A DNA stretch of 64,000 nt, taken from Prosthecobacter debontii (GTDB lineage Bacteria > Verrucomicrobiota > Verrucomicrobiia > Verrucomicrobiales > Verrucomicrobiaceae). Of the stretch, positions 10,485 through 18,453 are shown piece after piece (position 1 is the stretch's first letter; each line of letters begins with the position of its first letter). The stretch covers positions 62,001 through 126,000 of the forward strand of contig CAMAQH010000002.1 of the NCBI GenBank assembly GCA_945860295.1, written 5' to 3'. A model generated the notes under the pieces. It was not told the DNA's origin, searched no databases, and saw only the letters and a list, made by a program, of their open reading frames with translations. The position numbers and the translations under genes are program-made.

Positions 10485-12677
10485 ATGTCCCCCTTTCAAC
10501 TCAACACCGAATATGCTCCGGCTGGCGATCAAGCGCAGGCCATCGAAAAGCTGGTGAAGTCCATTCACGCGGGGAATCGCCATCAAACGCTGCTCGGTGT
10601 GACAGGCTCTGGGAAGACTTTTACGATGGCGAACATCATCGCGCAGATTGGCAAGCCAGCGCTGGTGTTCTCGCACAACAAAACGCTCGCGGCGCAGCTC
10701 TACTCGGAGTTTAAGAACTTCTTCCCGAACAACGCCGTGGAGTACTTCGTCAGCTACTTCGACTACTACCAGCCCGAAGCTTACATCGCGCGCACGGACA
10801 CTTACATCGAGAAGGACTCGAACGTGAATGACGAGATCGAGCGGCTGCGCCTTTCCAGCATGGGCGGGCTCATCACACGGAAGGACGTCATCGTCATCGC
10901 CAGCGTGTCTTGCATCTACGGCCTCGGTTCGCCGGAAGATTACGAGGGCATGATGTTGCCAGTGCATGTTGGTCAGCAAATCTCACGCGAGACGCTGCTC
11001 ACGCGACTCGTGGACATGCTTTATGAACGCAATGATATGCAGCTCAAACGCGGCACCTTCCGCGCGCGTGGCGATGTGTTGGAGATCGTGCCCGCCTATC
11101 TCGACAGCGAGGCCATTCGCATCGAGTTTTTCGGCGACGAGATCGACCGCATCAGCGCCGTGGATGTGCTCACGGGCACCGTCACACTGAAGATGCCGAG
11201 TTACACGATCTTCCCTGCTAAGCAGTTTGTTACACCAGGCGACAAGCTTAAAAAAGCCATCGTTAAAATTCGCGACGAGATGACCGAGCGCGTGGCGTGG
11301 TTTGAACAGGAAGGCAAGCTGCTCGAAGCCCAACGCATACGAATGCGGACCGAGCACGACATTGAGATGATGCAGGAGATGGGCTTCTGCCAGGGAATTG
11401 AAAACTACAGCCGCCACCTCACTGGTCGCGAGCCTGGCGCCACGCCGGGCACGTTGCTTGATTTCTTCCCCGACGACTTCCTGTGCCTGGTCGATGAAAG
11501 CCACGCCACCATCCCGCAGATCGGCGGCATGTATGAAGGCGACAAGTCGCGCAAGACCGTTCTCGTCGATCACGGTTTCCGCCTGCCGAGCGCGCTCGAC
11601 AACCGCCCGATGAAGTTCCCCGAGTTCATGGATGCCGTGGGCCAGCTCGTCTATGTCAGCGCCACACCGGCACGCTTTGAGATCGAAAATAGCGTCGTCG
11701 GCAATGCCGGCTACATTCCGAATCAACGCGAACTCACAGATGGAAACGTGAGCGGCCCGGCTCCGATTGTGCGAGTCAGCGGCAGCTCGCAGCCCGTCGA
11801 AAAATTTGATGTTATGGGCAAGGGCAAACCGCTCGTCGTCGAACAAATCATTCGCCCCACCGGCCTGCTTGACCCCATCATCACCATCAAGCCGCTGAAA
11901 GGTCAGATTGATGAAACCATGGAGCTATGCCGGCAGCGCATCGAGCGGGGAGAGCGCGTGCTCGTCACTACACTCACCAAGCGCACCGCCGAGGACCTCA
12001 CCGACTACCTGCGCAATCTCGACTTTAAAGTTCGATACCTGCACAGCGACATCGACGCCATCGAGCGTGTTGAGATTCTCCGCAGCCTGCGCAAAGGCGA
12101 CTGTGATGTGCTCATCGGCATCAATCTTTTGCGTGAAGGTCTGGACCTTCCCGAAGTCAGTCTCGTCTGCATCCTGGATGCCGACAAAGAAGGCTTCCTC
12201 CGAAGTGAGACTTCACTCATCCAGACCGCAGGCCGCGCCGCGCGTCACGTCGCAGGAGAAGTCGTGCTGTTTGCTGACATCGAAACAAAGAGCATCAAAG
12301 CTCTGCTCAGCATCTGCAACTATCGTCGGCAAGTTCAGCTCGAACATAACACCAAGCACGGCATCACTCCGAAGACCATTCGCCGTGCCGTGCAGGAGTC
12401 GCTGAACTCCCTGAGTAAAGCCCGCGAACTCGAAGAAAACGTCCTGCGTGAAGGTGGCGGCGGCGACTTCATCGTCACCGATGTCATCCGCGAACTCGAA
12501 GGCGAAATGGCCGAGGCCGCCACCAAACTCGAATTCGAGCGTGCCGCTCTCATCCGCGATCAAATCCGCGAGTTGAAGAAACAGGCGGGCATGAACCCCG
12601 ACGACGGCGGGGCTTTACCACAGCCGAAAAAGGTCACCTACGCCAAGCCCAAACGCGGTGGGCGGAAGGGCAAGTGA
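10485..12677 (+). CDS. uvrB: Excinuclease ABC subunit B
   Basis: 730 residues from ATG 10485 (the frame opens 26 codons earlier but the family begins at FQLNTEYAPAGDQ). UvrB is the damage-verifying helicase of nucleotide excision repair and loads UvrC. Visible: Walker A GVTGSGKT, the beta-hairpin segment FDYYQPEAYI used to probe damage, LVDESH as DEAD-like motif II, GINLLREGLDLPEV and QTAGRAAR of the helicase core, and a C-terminal UVR motif (LEFERAALIRDQIRELK) that contacts UvrC. A Lys/Arg-rich tail ends the protein. Start distance from the preceding gene is about 100 bases, so it probably has its own promoter. Confidence 0.97.
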   Translation: MSPFQLNTEYAPAGDQAQAIEKLVKSIHAGNRHQTLLGVTGSGKTFTMANIIAQIGKPALVFSHNKTLAAQLYSEFKNFFPNNAVEYFVSYFDYYQPEAYIARTDTYIEKDSNVNDEIERLRLSSMGGLITRKDVIVIASVSCIYGLGSPEDYEGMMLPVHVGQQISRETLLTRLVDMLYERNDMQLKRGTFRARGDVLEIVPAYLDSEAIRIEFFGDEIDRISAVDVLTGTVTLKMPSYTIFPAKQFVTPGDKLKKAIVKIRDEMTERVAWFEQEGKLLEAQRIRMRTEHDIEMMQEMGFCQGIENYSRHLTGREPGATPGTLLDFFPDDFLCLVDESHATIPQIGGMYEGDKSRKTVLVDHGFRLPSALDNRPMKFPEFMDAVGQLVYVSATPARFEIENSVVGNAGYIPNQRELTDGNVSGPAPIVRVSGSSQPVEKFDVMGKGKPLVVEQIIRPTGLLDPIITIKPLKGQIDETMELCRQRIERGERVLVTTLTKRTAEDLTDYLRNLDFKVRYLHSDIDAIERVEILRSLRKGDCDVLIGINLLREGLDLPEVSLVCILDADKEGFLRSETSLIQTAGRAARHVAGEVVLFADIETKSIKALLSICNYRRQVQLEHNTKHGITPKTIRRAVQESLNSLSKARELEENVLREGGGGDFIVTDVIRELEGEMAEAATKLEFERAALIRDQIRELKKQAGMNPDDGGALPQPKKVTYAKPKRGGRKGK

Positions 12678-12732
12678 ACGACTCACGCGCTCACCCTGTC
12701 GCGCCTGTTTCTGCGTGCCTGCCGTCACATTC

Positions 12733-13176
12733 CTATTTGGTCGCTGGAGGCAGCTTGCACGACTGCCAAGAGAGAAAACGCCACTGGCCTTTCTCCTCAC
12801 GCCAAACCGCGAGGAAGCCGAGCACTGCATCCATTTCACCAGTAGCCGTCAGTGCTTTGACATGTGCGCGACCACTCATGAGTGCTAGACTTGGTGCTGG
12901 GAAAGTGAAGTTTTGTTCCTCGTAATCATAGCTGACATACTTCGTTTTCCCTGTGGTCAAGATGTCGATAAACGAGGCCTTCGTATCCACCACGCCGTTC
13001 GAGTGCGCGTATCGCAGGTCGTCGGAAAAAATGATGTGTAATGCATCGGAAGTCGGCGACTTCATCGCGATGATGCGAGCTGCATCAGCAGCCTTCACAT
13101 TGGCAAGTCGTGTATTTTCTTCGGCATGGGCGTTTAGGACGAACAGGAGCGCGAGTGAGGTGAGCAGGGTTTTCAT
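12733..13176 (-). CDS. Secreted NTF2-like (SnoaL/DUF4440-type) protein
   Basis: 147 residues from ATG 13176, giving a clear signal peptide (MKTLLTSLALLFVLNAHA). The mature part has the pattern of a cone-shaped NTF2-like fold: an N-terminal helix, the SDDLRYAHSNG strand typical of DUF4440 proteins, and a final W-rich strand pair (VWREEKGQWRFLSWQ). Such proteins are often of unknown function; no catalytic residues can be assigned. It starts 8 bases after the stop of the upstream alpha/beta hydrolase and is probably cotranscribed. The longer open frame upstream is a read-through of the neighbouring coding region. Confidence 0.8.
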   Translation of the reverse strand: MKTLLTSLALLFVLNAHAEENTRLANVKAADAARIIAMKSPTSDALHIIFSDDLRYAHSNGVVDTKASFIDILTTGKTKYVSYDYEEQNFTFPAPSLALMSGRAHVKALTATGEMDAVLGFLAVWREEKGQWRFLSWQSCKLPPATK

Positions 13177-13184
13177 GATGGCAG

Positions 13185-13955
13185 TTATTTGGCGTGTTTG
13201 AGAATGAAATCGACCAGTTCCTGGCACTCGAAGAACGACGGGCCCACCTTGTGCCCTTCGCCGGGGATCACTTTGACAGTGATCTGGCCGCCACCGGCTT
13301 CGTAACATTCTTTGAGGAGCATGGTGTTCAAATCATACGGCACCACGACATCGGAATCACCATGCACGGCGAACATGGGCACTTTATTGGCGAGCAGGCC
13401 CTTCAAGTTGTCGATGGGATTGAACTCGCTGAGCTTGGCGACGAGTTCGGGTTCGGTCATGGCGAAGTCGGCGAGTGTTTGCGGCTTCGAGTTCTTCAGC
13501 GACCAGCTTGCGAGATTGCAAACGGGATAGATGCCCACCCAAGCCTTCACTTTATCGGGATTCCGAAACGCCCACGCCAGCGTCATCATGCCGCCGCGAC
13601 TCTGGCCGAGCAGGATTGGCTTTGGTGAATAGCCGCGCTTCACCATCTCCTCATAGAACAGCGTAAACTTCGCTGTGCTCGTCGGTGAACCGCGCACCTC
13701 ACCGAGGTCAAAGCCTGCGATGCTGATGCCCGCTTTCATGAAGGCCTCGAAATACATCGGGCGTCCAGCCAGCGAGACGCCACCGTTCAATGTCGGCGCA
13801 TACCATAGCCACGGTTTGCCCTCAGCAGGCTTAGGCGCGGCATACGCCACGGCTTTGTGGCTCACGATCTCGAAGATCTCGGCTTTCTTGGGCAAAGGCT
13901 CCTGCGCAAGCAAAGGCAGCACGAAAAGAGTGGTGATGAAAGTGAAGAACCACAT
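13185..13955 (-). CDS. Secreted alpha/beta-hydrolase (dienelactone-hydrolase/esterase-like)
   Basis: 256 residues from ATG 13955, with a signal peptide (residues 1-18, ending LLAQ). The nucleophile elbow is GQSRGG, the acid is probably the Asp in HGDSDVVVPY and the base His is in PGEGHKVG, so the triad is complete. The fold is a prolyl-oligopeptidase/dienelactone hydrolase-like alpha/beta hydrolase. The substrate is unknown; secreted esterases of this kind are common in Verrucomicrobiota next to carbohydrate genes. Followed by the NTF2-like gene 8 bases downstream. Confidence 0.85.
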   Translation of the reverse strand: MWFFTFITTLFVLPLLAQEPLPKKAEIFEIVSHKAVAYAAPKPAEGKPWLWYAPTLNGGVSLAGRPMYFEAFMKAGISIAGFDLGEVRGSPTSTAKFTLFYEEMVKRGYSPKPILLGQSRGGMMTLAWAFRNPDKVKAWVGIYPVCNLASWSLKNSKPQTLADFAMTEPELVAKLSEFNPIDNLKGLLANKVPMFAVHGDSDVVVPYDLNTMLLKECYEAGGGQITVKVIPGEGHKVGPSFFECQELVDFILKHAK

Positions 13956-14005
13956 GGCGAAGCTATGAACGTGATCCGCACATAGGTCTGTTCGGGCTAC
14001 TTTTC

Positions 14006-15226
14006 TCAGTCCACCCTCACTGCCGCGCAAACCATCTCAAGCACGCGGTTCAGAGAGGCGGAACCCGCGCCTTCCATGAAGGCATTGCCGGGAAAGGGCT
14101 GCCAGTTGTCGCGGTCGTGTTTTTGCTCGGGCTGGGGAATGCGAGTGAGTGTTGGATCGTATTGGCCGTCTTTGCCGCCGAGTTTGTAAATCACGAGATC
14201 GAGTGATGGCACGACATAGAGGCAGAAACCACCCGCACCACTTTTCCAAAAAGCATCCTTCGGCGCACCGGCGACATGGCCGTCGGCGTTGTGCTCGAAC
14301 TGGAGACTGAAGGGCGTGTGTGGGTTGTAGGGGCTCCACATCTGACATTTTTGAATGTAATCAGGCGAGACGATCTGCTGGTCCTTCCACTTGCCGTTGC
14401 GGGCGAGGCAGTAGCCGAAGCGCATGACATCGGTGGCATGGAGCGCAGTGCTGCCGGCACCGTTCGCGTGCGGCATGACAAAGTCGCCACGATGCAGGCA
14501 GTAATCCCACGCGCCCCAGCCTTGCGGTTTGGCGAGACGTTCGTTGATAAAATCCTTCAACTCCATGCCACAGACATTGCGCAGCACGATGCTGGCGATA
14601 TGCGGTGAGGGCGATGAATAAGAGTAGCCAGCACCTGGATCGGTCCACAACGGGACATTGAGCGAGGAAGCATCGAGATCCTTGATGTTCTGTCCAGGCA
14701 CGGGCTTGAGCTGCTCTGGCTTCGGATCACCTTTGACGTAGCCGGTCGGAGTCTGGCCTTCGCCCCAATAGCCGGCGCTCATGCTGAGAAGCTGACCGAG
14801 GGTGATGTTCGCCTTGCGCGGATCATTGAGCGGGAAAGCCTGTGGCAGGTATTTCTCGGTAAAGACTTTCGTGTCGAGTCCTTCGGGAATCTTGGCTTTG
14901 AATTCATTCAGCATGATGCCGCAGGCGATGCTGCAAAAGGCCTTGCCGGTGGAGGCCATATCGGGATTTGCATTGCGGCTGGCGCGGCCAAAGTAGCGCT
15001 CAAAGCAGAGGTAGCCTTGGTGGACGACGACGAGACCGCCATTGCCCGTGGAGCGCTCAGTGATGGTGTAAGCGGGCTCAAGCTTGCTCAAATCCATACC
15101 CGCGAGATCGCGGATTTCTTGGGCGGTCTTCGCCTCGCGCCAGCCGCCCTCGCTGTCGGGCGGTGGAAAGTAGGTGTCGGCGGCGTGGACGGTGAATGAC
15201 AGGCAGAGTAGTAAGCAGTGGCGCAT
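14006..15226 (-). CDS. Secreted serine beta-lactamase-family protein (class C-like esterase/peptidase)
   Basis: 406 residues from ATG 15226 with a signal peptide ending near VHAAD. The SxxK motif is STGK within a hydrophobic helix, and a Tyr-containing YSYSS segment stands where the YxN motif is expected. A near-C-terminal KSGAGG segment fits the third motif region. Such proteins hydrolyse esters or D-amino-acid peptides in the periplasm; true beta-lactamase activity is not implied. The longer open frame upstream runs through a purine-rich repeat and is not used. Divergent from the Tat-exported gene at 15336. Confidence 0.85.
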   Translation of the reverse strand: MRHCLLLCLSFTVHAADTYFPPPDSEGGWREAKTAQEIRDLAGMDLSKLEPAYTITERSTGNGGLVVVHQGYLCFERYFGRASRNANPDMASTGKAFCSIACGIMLNEFKAKIPEGLDTKVFTEKYLPQAFPLNDPRKANITLGQLLSMSAGYWGEGQTPTGYVKGDPKPEQLKPVPGQNIKDLDASSLNVPLWTDPGAGYSYSSPSPHIASIVLRNVCGMELKDFINERLAKPQGWGAWDYCLHRGDFVMPHANGAGSTALHATDVMRFGYCLARNGKWKDQQIVSPDYIQKCQMWSPYNPHTPFSLQFEHNADGHVAGAPKDAFWKSGAGGFCLYVVPSLDLVIYKLGGKDGQYDPTLTRIPQPEQKHDRDNWQPFPGNAFMEGAGSASLNRVLEMVCAAVRVD

Positions 15227-15235
15227 AGTGGAAGA

Positions 15236-15330
15236 ACAGAAAAGACCAAAAGGACAGAAAGACCATATCAATCGCCGCATGAGTCTGTCCTTTTTGTTCT
15301 TTCCGTCCTTTCGGTCCTTCGCTAAACAGT
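15236..15330. repeat. Purine/pyrimidine-rich imperfect inverted repeat
   Basis: Between divergent genes, AAAAGGACAGA (near 15250) and TCTGTCCTTTT (near 15284) form a perfect 11-base inverted pair around a 25-base spacer. Flanking copies of a GGACxGAAAG-like unit extend the similarity on both sides (for example GTCCTTTCGGTCCTTC at the right). It may act as an operator, a cruciform or a dispersed intergenic repeat; nothing in the window distinguishes these. Confidence 0.5.
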
Positions 15331-15335
15331 GAGTC

Positions 15336-15986
15336 ATGTCTGATCAGCCCGTCTCTCTCTCCCGCCGTCATGCTCTCAAGTGGCTGGCTGGCACTGCCGC
15401 TGCACCTGCCGCTCTGGCCGCACCGCATGAGACGGAGCCTGCGCCGCCGGCGTATCCGACGCGCTTTTCGCTGCATGATCCTGATTTCACCAAAGCGATC
15501 ACCGGCCCGTGGGAGCGGCTGATGACGGCGGAGGAACTGAAGACGACAACGGCACTAGCCGATCTCATTTTACCCAACGATGCGAATGGCCCCGCAGCGA
15601 GCGAGGTGGGCGTGCCCGAGTTCATCAATGAGTGGGTCAGCGCGCCGTATGAGAAGCAGCGCAATGACAGCGAGATCATTCGCGGCGGTCTTGCCTGGTT
15701 GAATACGGAAAGCTTCAAACGCCACCAAAAGCGATTCGATGAACTGACGGAAGCAGAGCAAAGCGACATCGTGGATGACATCTGCGATTCGGCGAAGGCG
15801 AAGCCAGAAGACCGCGTTGGCGTGGTGTTCTTCAAAGAGTTCCGCCAGCTCTGTCTCGGCGGTTATTACACACACAGCGCGACGTGGAAACATCTCGGCT
15901 ATGTCGGCAACGTCACCATCGGCGGACCATATCCCGGCGTGCCGCAGGAGGTGATCGAGAAGTATGGACTGCAAGACGTGGCGTGA
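15336..15986 (+). CDS. Gluconate 2-dehydrogenase subunit 3-like protein, Tat-exported
   Basis: 216 residues. The N-terminus has a twin-arginine signal (SRRHALKWLAG) followed by an Ala-rich hydrophobic core. The mature part (about 60-210) has the alpha-helical layout of the gluconate 2-dehydrogenase subunit 3 family: LADLILPNDANGPAASEVGVPEFI, then FKEFRQLCLGGYYTH and a Gly/Pro-rich end. This small subunit normally serves as chaperone or partner of a FAD-dependent GMC oxidoreductase in the periplasm. No GMC gene follows, so the partner is elsewhere. Its TGA stop abuts the TGA of the convergent HAD gene in TGATCA. Confidence 0.85.
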   Translation: MSDQPVSLSRRHALKWLAGTAAAPAALAAPHETEPAPPAYPTRFSLHDPDFTKAITGPWERLMTAEELKTTTALADLILPNDANGPAASEVGVPEFINEWVSAPYEKQRNDSEIIRGGLAWLNTESFKRHQKRFDELTEAEQSDIVDDICDSAKAKPEDRVGVVFFKEFRQLCLGGYYTHSATWKHLGYVGNVTIGGPYPGVPQEVIEKYGLQDVA

Positions 15987-16736
15987 TCACGCCTGCGGTC
16001 CGCGTTCGCGGTGCATGCCGCAGAACTGCCGCAACATGGCGAACATATTCCCAACCCTGCCCCAGTAAGGGCGACGTGGTGTCAGCACGGTGACATCCGC
16101 CTGAGGAAAATGGGCGCGCAGTTTGGCACCTGGGTGCACAAGCACGCGGTTCCCGGTGAACTCCAGCAGCGGGATGTCGGCCGGACTGTCACTGTAAGCC
16201 CAGCAGTGAAAGCGCTGCTCCTCGGTAAGCGCGGCAACACCTGGTAGGCGTTCGAGCATCGCGGCGATCTTCGCTTCGCGCTTATTGTTCGGCCCGATCA
16301 AGGGCGGGCGCAGTGCCACGTCGTTGCCAATTTGAAATTGCGTGGCGATGCAATGATCAAAGCCAAGCACCTCGGCGATCTGATCGGCATAGAAGTCGGG
16401 GCTGGCGGTGTTGAGCACCAGCCTCCGGTTCTGATGCTTGTGGCGCAGGATCTCGGCACGCAGTTCCGGATAGATCCAGGTGTCCACGCAGTCGTGCGCG
16501 AAGTCGCGCGCCAGCCGCCGCAGATGCGCGCGCTTCATGCCCGCGAGGTAGGAATTGAAGGCGCGCTTCGCCGTCGCCGTGCTCACCAGTCCGACTGCGC
16601 GACCGAGTGCGAAGGGAATGAACCATAGATGCAGCACGATGCGCCAAGGTTGCCGCCGCAGGACGAAGTTGCAGAACAACGCCTGGGTATCAAAAGGCAG
16701 CAGCGTGTGGTCGAGATCAAAGAAGGCGTAGCGCAT
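15987..16736 (-). CDS. HAD-family phosphatase (subclass IB, SerB-like)
   Basis: 249 residues. Motif I is DLDHT (nucleophile Asp and acid Asp near residues 7-9), motif II is LNTASPDFYADQIAEVLG, and motif III is YSDSPADIPLLE. A hydrophobic cap region at about 30-60 is typical of HAD-IB phosphatases, which remove phosphate from phosphoserine or other small molecules. The substrate is not identifiable. It converges on the subunit-3 gene with stops directly adjoining. Confidence 0.88.
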   Translation of the reverse strand: MRYAFFDLDHTLLPFDTQALFCNFVLRRQPWRIVLHLWFIPFALGRAVGLVSTATAKRAFNSYLAGMKRAHLRRLARDFAHDCVDTWIYPELRAEILRHKHQNRRLVLNTASPDFYADQIAEVLGFDHCIATQFQIGNDVALRPPLIGPNNKREAKIAAMLERLPGVAALTEEQRFHCWAYSDSPADIPLLEFTGNRVLVHPGAKLRAHFPQADVTVLTPRRPYWGRVGNMFAMLRQFCGMHRERGPQA

Positions 16737-16772
16737 GGGGGAGGCAGTCGAAAAGGGTCAAGAGGTCAACGG

Positions 16773-17207
16773 TCAAGAACGACATTCGCGCGCCATCCGT
16801 GACCACACGGCTCTCACAATACTGACAGCTGGCCAGTAGAAAACCAAAGCGACACTATTCAACGTGATCGCCACAAACCATCCAAAGTATAGCGCTAATG
16901 ACCTGCCTGTATCCTGGCTCCAGCGAGTCAATGTGTCATAATAGGCTGGCGTTTCTTCATTGTTCGAAATGGTGCCATCGTGATTTAGATCAAAGCTTTG
17001 CAGCTTAACATCTGCGGCCTTCTGAGCGGCAATAGCGTGCCCAACGTAGAGCCCGTAAGTGACAACGACAGACACCGTGAGTATCCATAGAGTCGAGCCT
17101 TTGAGTGGAGAATTTTTCCAAAACAGACCACCAAGCCCGAAGATCACGAATGGTGATGTCAGAATTAGGATGGACATTAAATTTGGCAGCATTTGCAGCA
17201 TTTGCAT
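16773..17207 (-). CDS. Small membrane protein with an EF-hand-like loop
   Basis: 144 residues from ATG 17207 (a GTG one codon earlier is possible). Membrane helices lie at about 12-30, 40-60 and 108-132. Between helices two and three is DLNHDGTISNNEE, a good match to a calcium-binding EF-hand/dockerin loop (acidic positions 1, 3, 5, Gly6, Ile8, Glu12). The start overlaps the stop of the sulfatase remnant as TGATG. No family is recognised; calcium sensing at the membrane is an inference. Confidence 0.65.
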   Translation of the reverse strand: MQMLQMLPNLMSILILTSPFVIFGLGGLFWKNSPLKGSTLWILTVSVVVTYGLYVGHAIAAQKAADVKLQSFDLNHDGTISNNEETPAYYDTLTRWSQDTGRSLALYFGWFVAITLNSVALVFYWPAVSIVRAVWSRMARECRS

Positions 17208-17518
17208 CACTTGTAATCCTCCCCATTCAAACTCTTCGCGAAGCTTTCAAGCCAGTTCTCCAAAGCTTCCCGCATCTGTGGGACACGGTCGGGCTGTTCG
17301 GCGGAGGGGACGCAGCCCGCCGAGTGAAACTGATCAAAACACACCGCCTGCTTGGCCATCGCATCAAAGTTCGGCGTCTTGAGATCGGGATGTCCATTGT
17401 AGGCCATGTCGCCCCAGCCCTGATCATCCGCCATAACCAGCACGATGTTTGGCGGGGGTGTCGTGACTGCCTGGGCAGTGAGTGTGATCGCACCGAGAAA
17501 GGTGAGGAGATATTTCAT
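17207..17518 (-). pseudogene. Sulfatase remnant with a large in-frame internal deletion
   Basis: Reads as a 103-residue frame with a signal peptide from ATG 17518. Residues 27-65 match the N-terminus of formylglycine sulfatases ([20 protein letters not shown], then [10 protein letters not shown]). The sequence then jumps, around the place where the catalytic CxPxR should be (here CVPSA), to a typical sulfatase C-terminus ([14 protein letters not shown], then SLNGEDY). About 350-400 codons of barrel are missing, yet the frame stays open. It cannot be an active sulfatase. Confidence 0.8.
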
Positions 17519-17607
17519 AGCGCAGATTCTACCTGTCGGAGGCACCCAATGACAAGTGTGCGAATCGCAATGCTTGCGTTATTTCTGGAAACCGTTAATA
17601 TCTGCCT

Positions 17608-17892
17608 GTGATTCACAGTTTCTCATGTGAGGAGACAGCTAAAATTTGGCAAGGCACGCGAAGCCGACGCCTACCGTCCGACATTCAGGAGTTGGCGCGG
17701 CAAAAGCTGCGATTGATAAACAACGCTGCCAACTTGCAAGACCTGCGCATCCCGCCCGCCAACCGTTTAGAGCCGTAGAAAGGAAGCCGAAAAGGCCAGT
17801 GGAGCATTCGAGTGAATGACCAATGGCATATCTGCTCTCACTGGACGGCGGGCCATCACGCGGGGCCTGTTGACATTGTCGATTACCATTAG
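17608..17892 (+). pseudogene. higB: HigB-family toxin interrupted by an in-frame amber codon
   Basis: From GTG 17608 the frame matches HigB/RelE-type mRNA interferases over 95 codons: ELARQKLRLINNAANLQDLR, PPANRLEP, KGQWSIRVNDQWHIC and the ending VDIVDYH. Codon 57 (17776-17778) is TAG where relatives usually have Leu, one base away from TTG. The C-terminal half with the catalytic region would not be made unless the amber is read through. The frame is otherwise clean, suggesting recent loss. HigA follows 15 bases later in the same reading frame. Confidence 0.85.
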
Positions 17893-17907
17893 AACTCCAT
17901 AAAACGC

Positions 17908-18195
17908 TTGAAAAATATCCACCCCGGCAAAGTGCTCCTGGAAGATTTCCTGAGGCCTCTCGGCATCAGCCAGTATCGTCTCGCCATCGCCTGCGCCGTG
18001 CCGCATAGCCGGATCACTGACATCATCAAAGGGCGGCGCGGCATCTCTGCGGATACTGCACTGCGCCTGGCGCGAGCCCTGGGCACTTCGGCAGATTTGT
18101 GGCTTGGATTGCAGCGTGACTTCGATGTGGAAGAAGCCAGCCTGCTGAACGCTAAAAGCTACCAGGCCATTCCGCTGCTGGCCCATGCGGCTTGA
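17908..18195 (+). CDS. higA: HigA-family antitoxin (XRE-type regulator)
   Basis: 95 residues starting at TTG 17908; no ATG is available and the family begins with IHPGKVLLEDFLRPLG exactly here. A helix-turn-helix follows (ISQYRLAIACAVPHSRITDIIKG is the DNA-binding stretch, about residues 20-43), then the usual LRLARALGTSADLWLGLQ. HigA represses the higBA promoter and neutralises HigB. With the toxin interrupted, HigA would be an orphan or free to act as a regulator. Confidence 0.92.
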   Translation: MKNIHPGKVLLEDFLRPLGISQYRLAIACAVPHSRITDIIKGRRGISADTALRLARALGTSADLWLGLQRDFDVEEASLLNAKSYQAIPLLAHAA

Positions 18196-18222
18196 AGGTT
18201 CTTACAGACTCGCCAGAAAGGC

Positions 18223-18250
18223 GAAGGCCGTGACTTTCGTCACGGCCTTC
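18223..18250 (-). terminator. Intrinsic-terminator-like hairpin after the initiator tRNA
   Basis: A perfect 12-base-pair stem (GAAGGCCGTGAC and its complement) closes a four-base loop that reads GAAA on the minus strand. It lies 2 bases beyond the 3' CCA of the tRNA on the minus strand and is followed by a short T-containing stretch. Higher in GC than in U tail, so efficiency is uncertain. Confidence 0.65.
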
Positions 18251-18252
18251 AT

Positions 18253-18329
<77 letters not shown>

Positions 18330-18453
18330 TTCTGTGGTTGGCTCTATCGTTCACGGCTCATGGATAGCAACCTGTTTTTGCCCACTGCCCAAAGGCGGCC
18401 CTTGATGAAGCTCTTGCCAAGACTGCCGCTCTCCGCCTTGATGCGCGCTGCCT

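Noticed and set aside
10983-11846. 287-residue minus-strand frame opposite uvrB
   Set aside because: Antisense shadow of a highly conserved gene.
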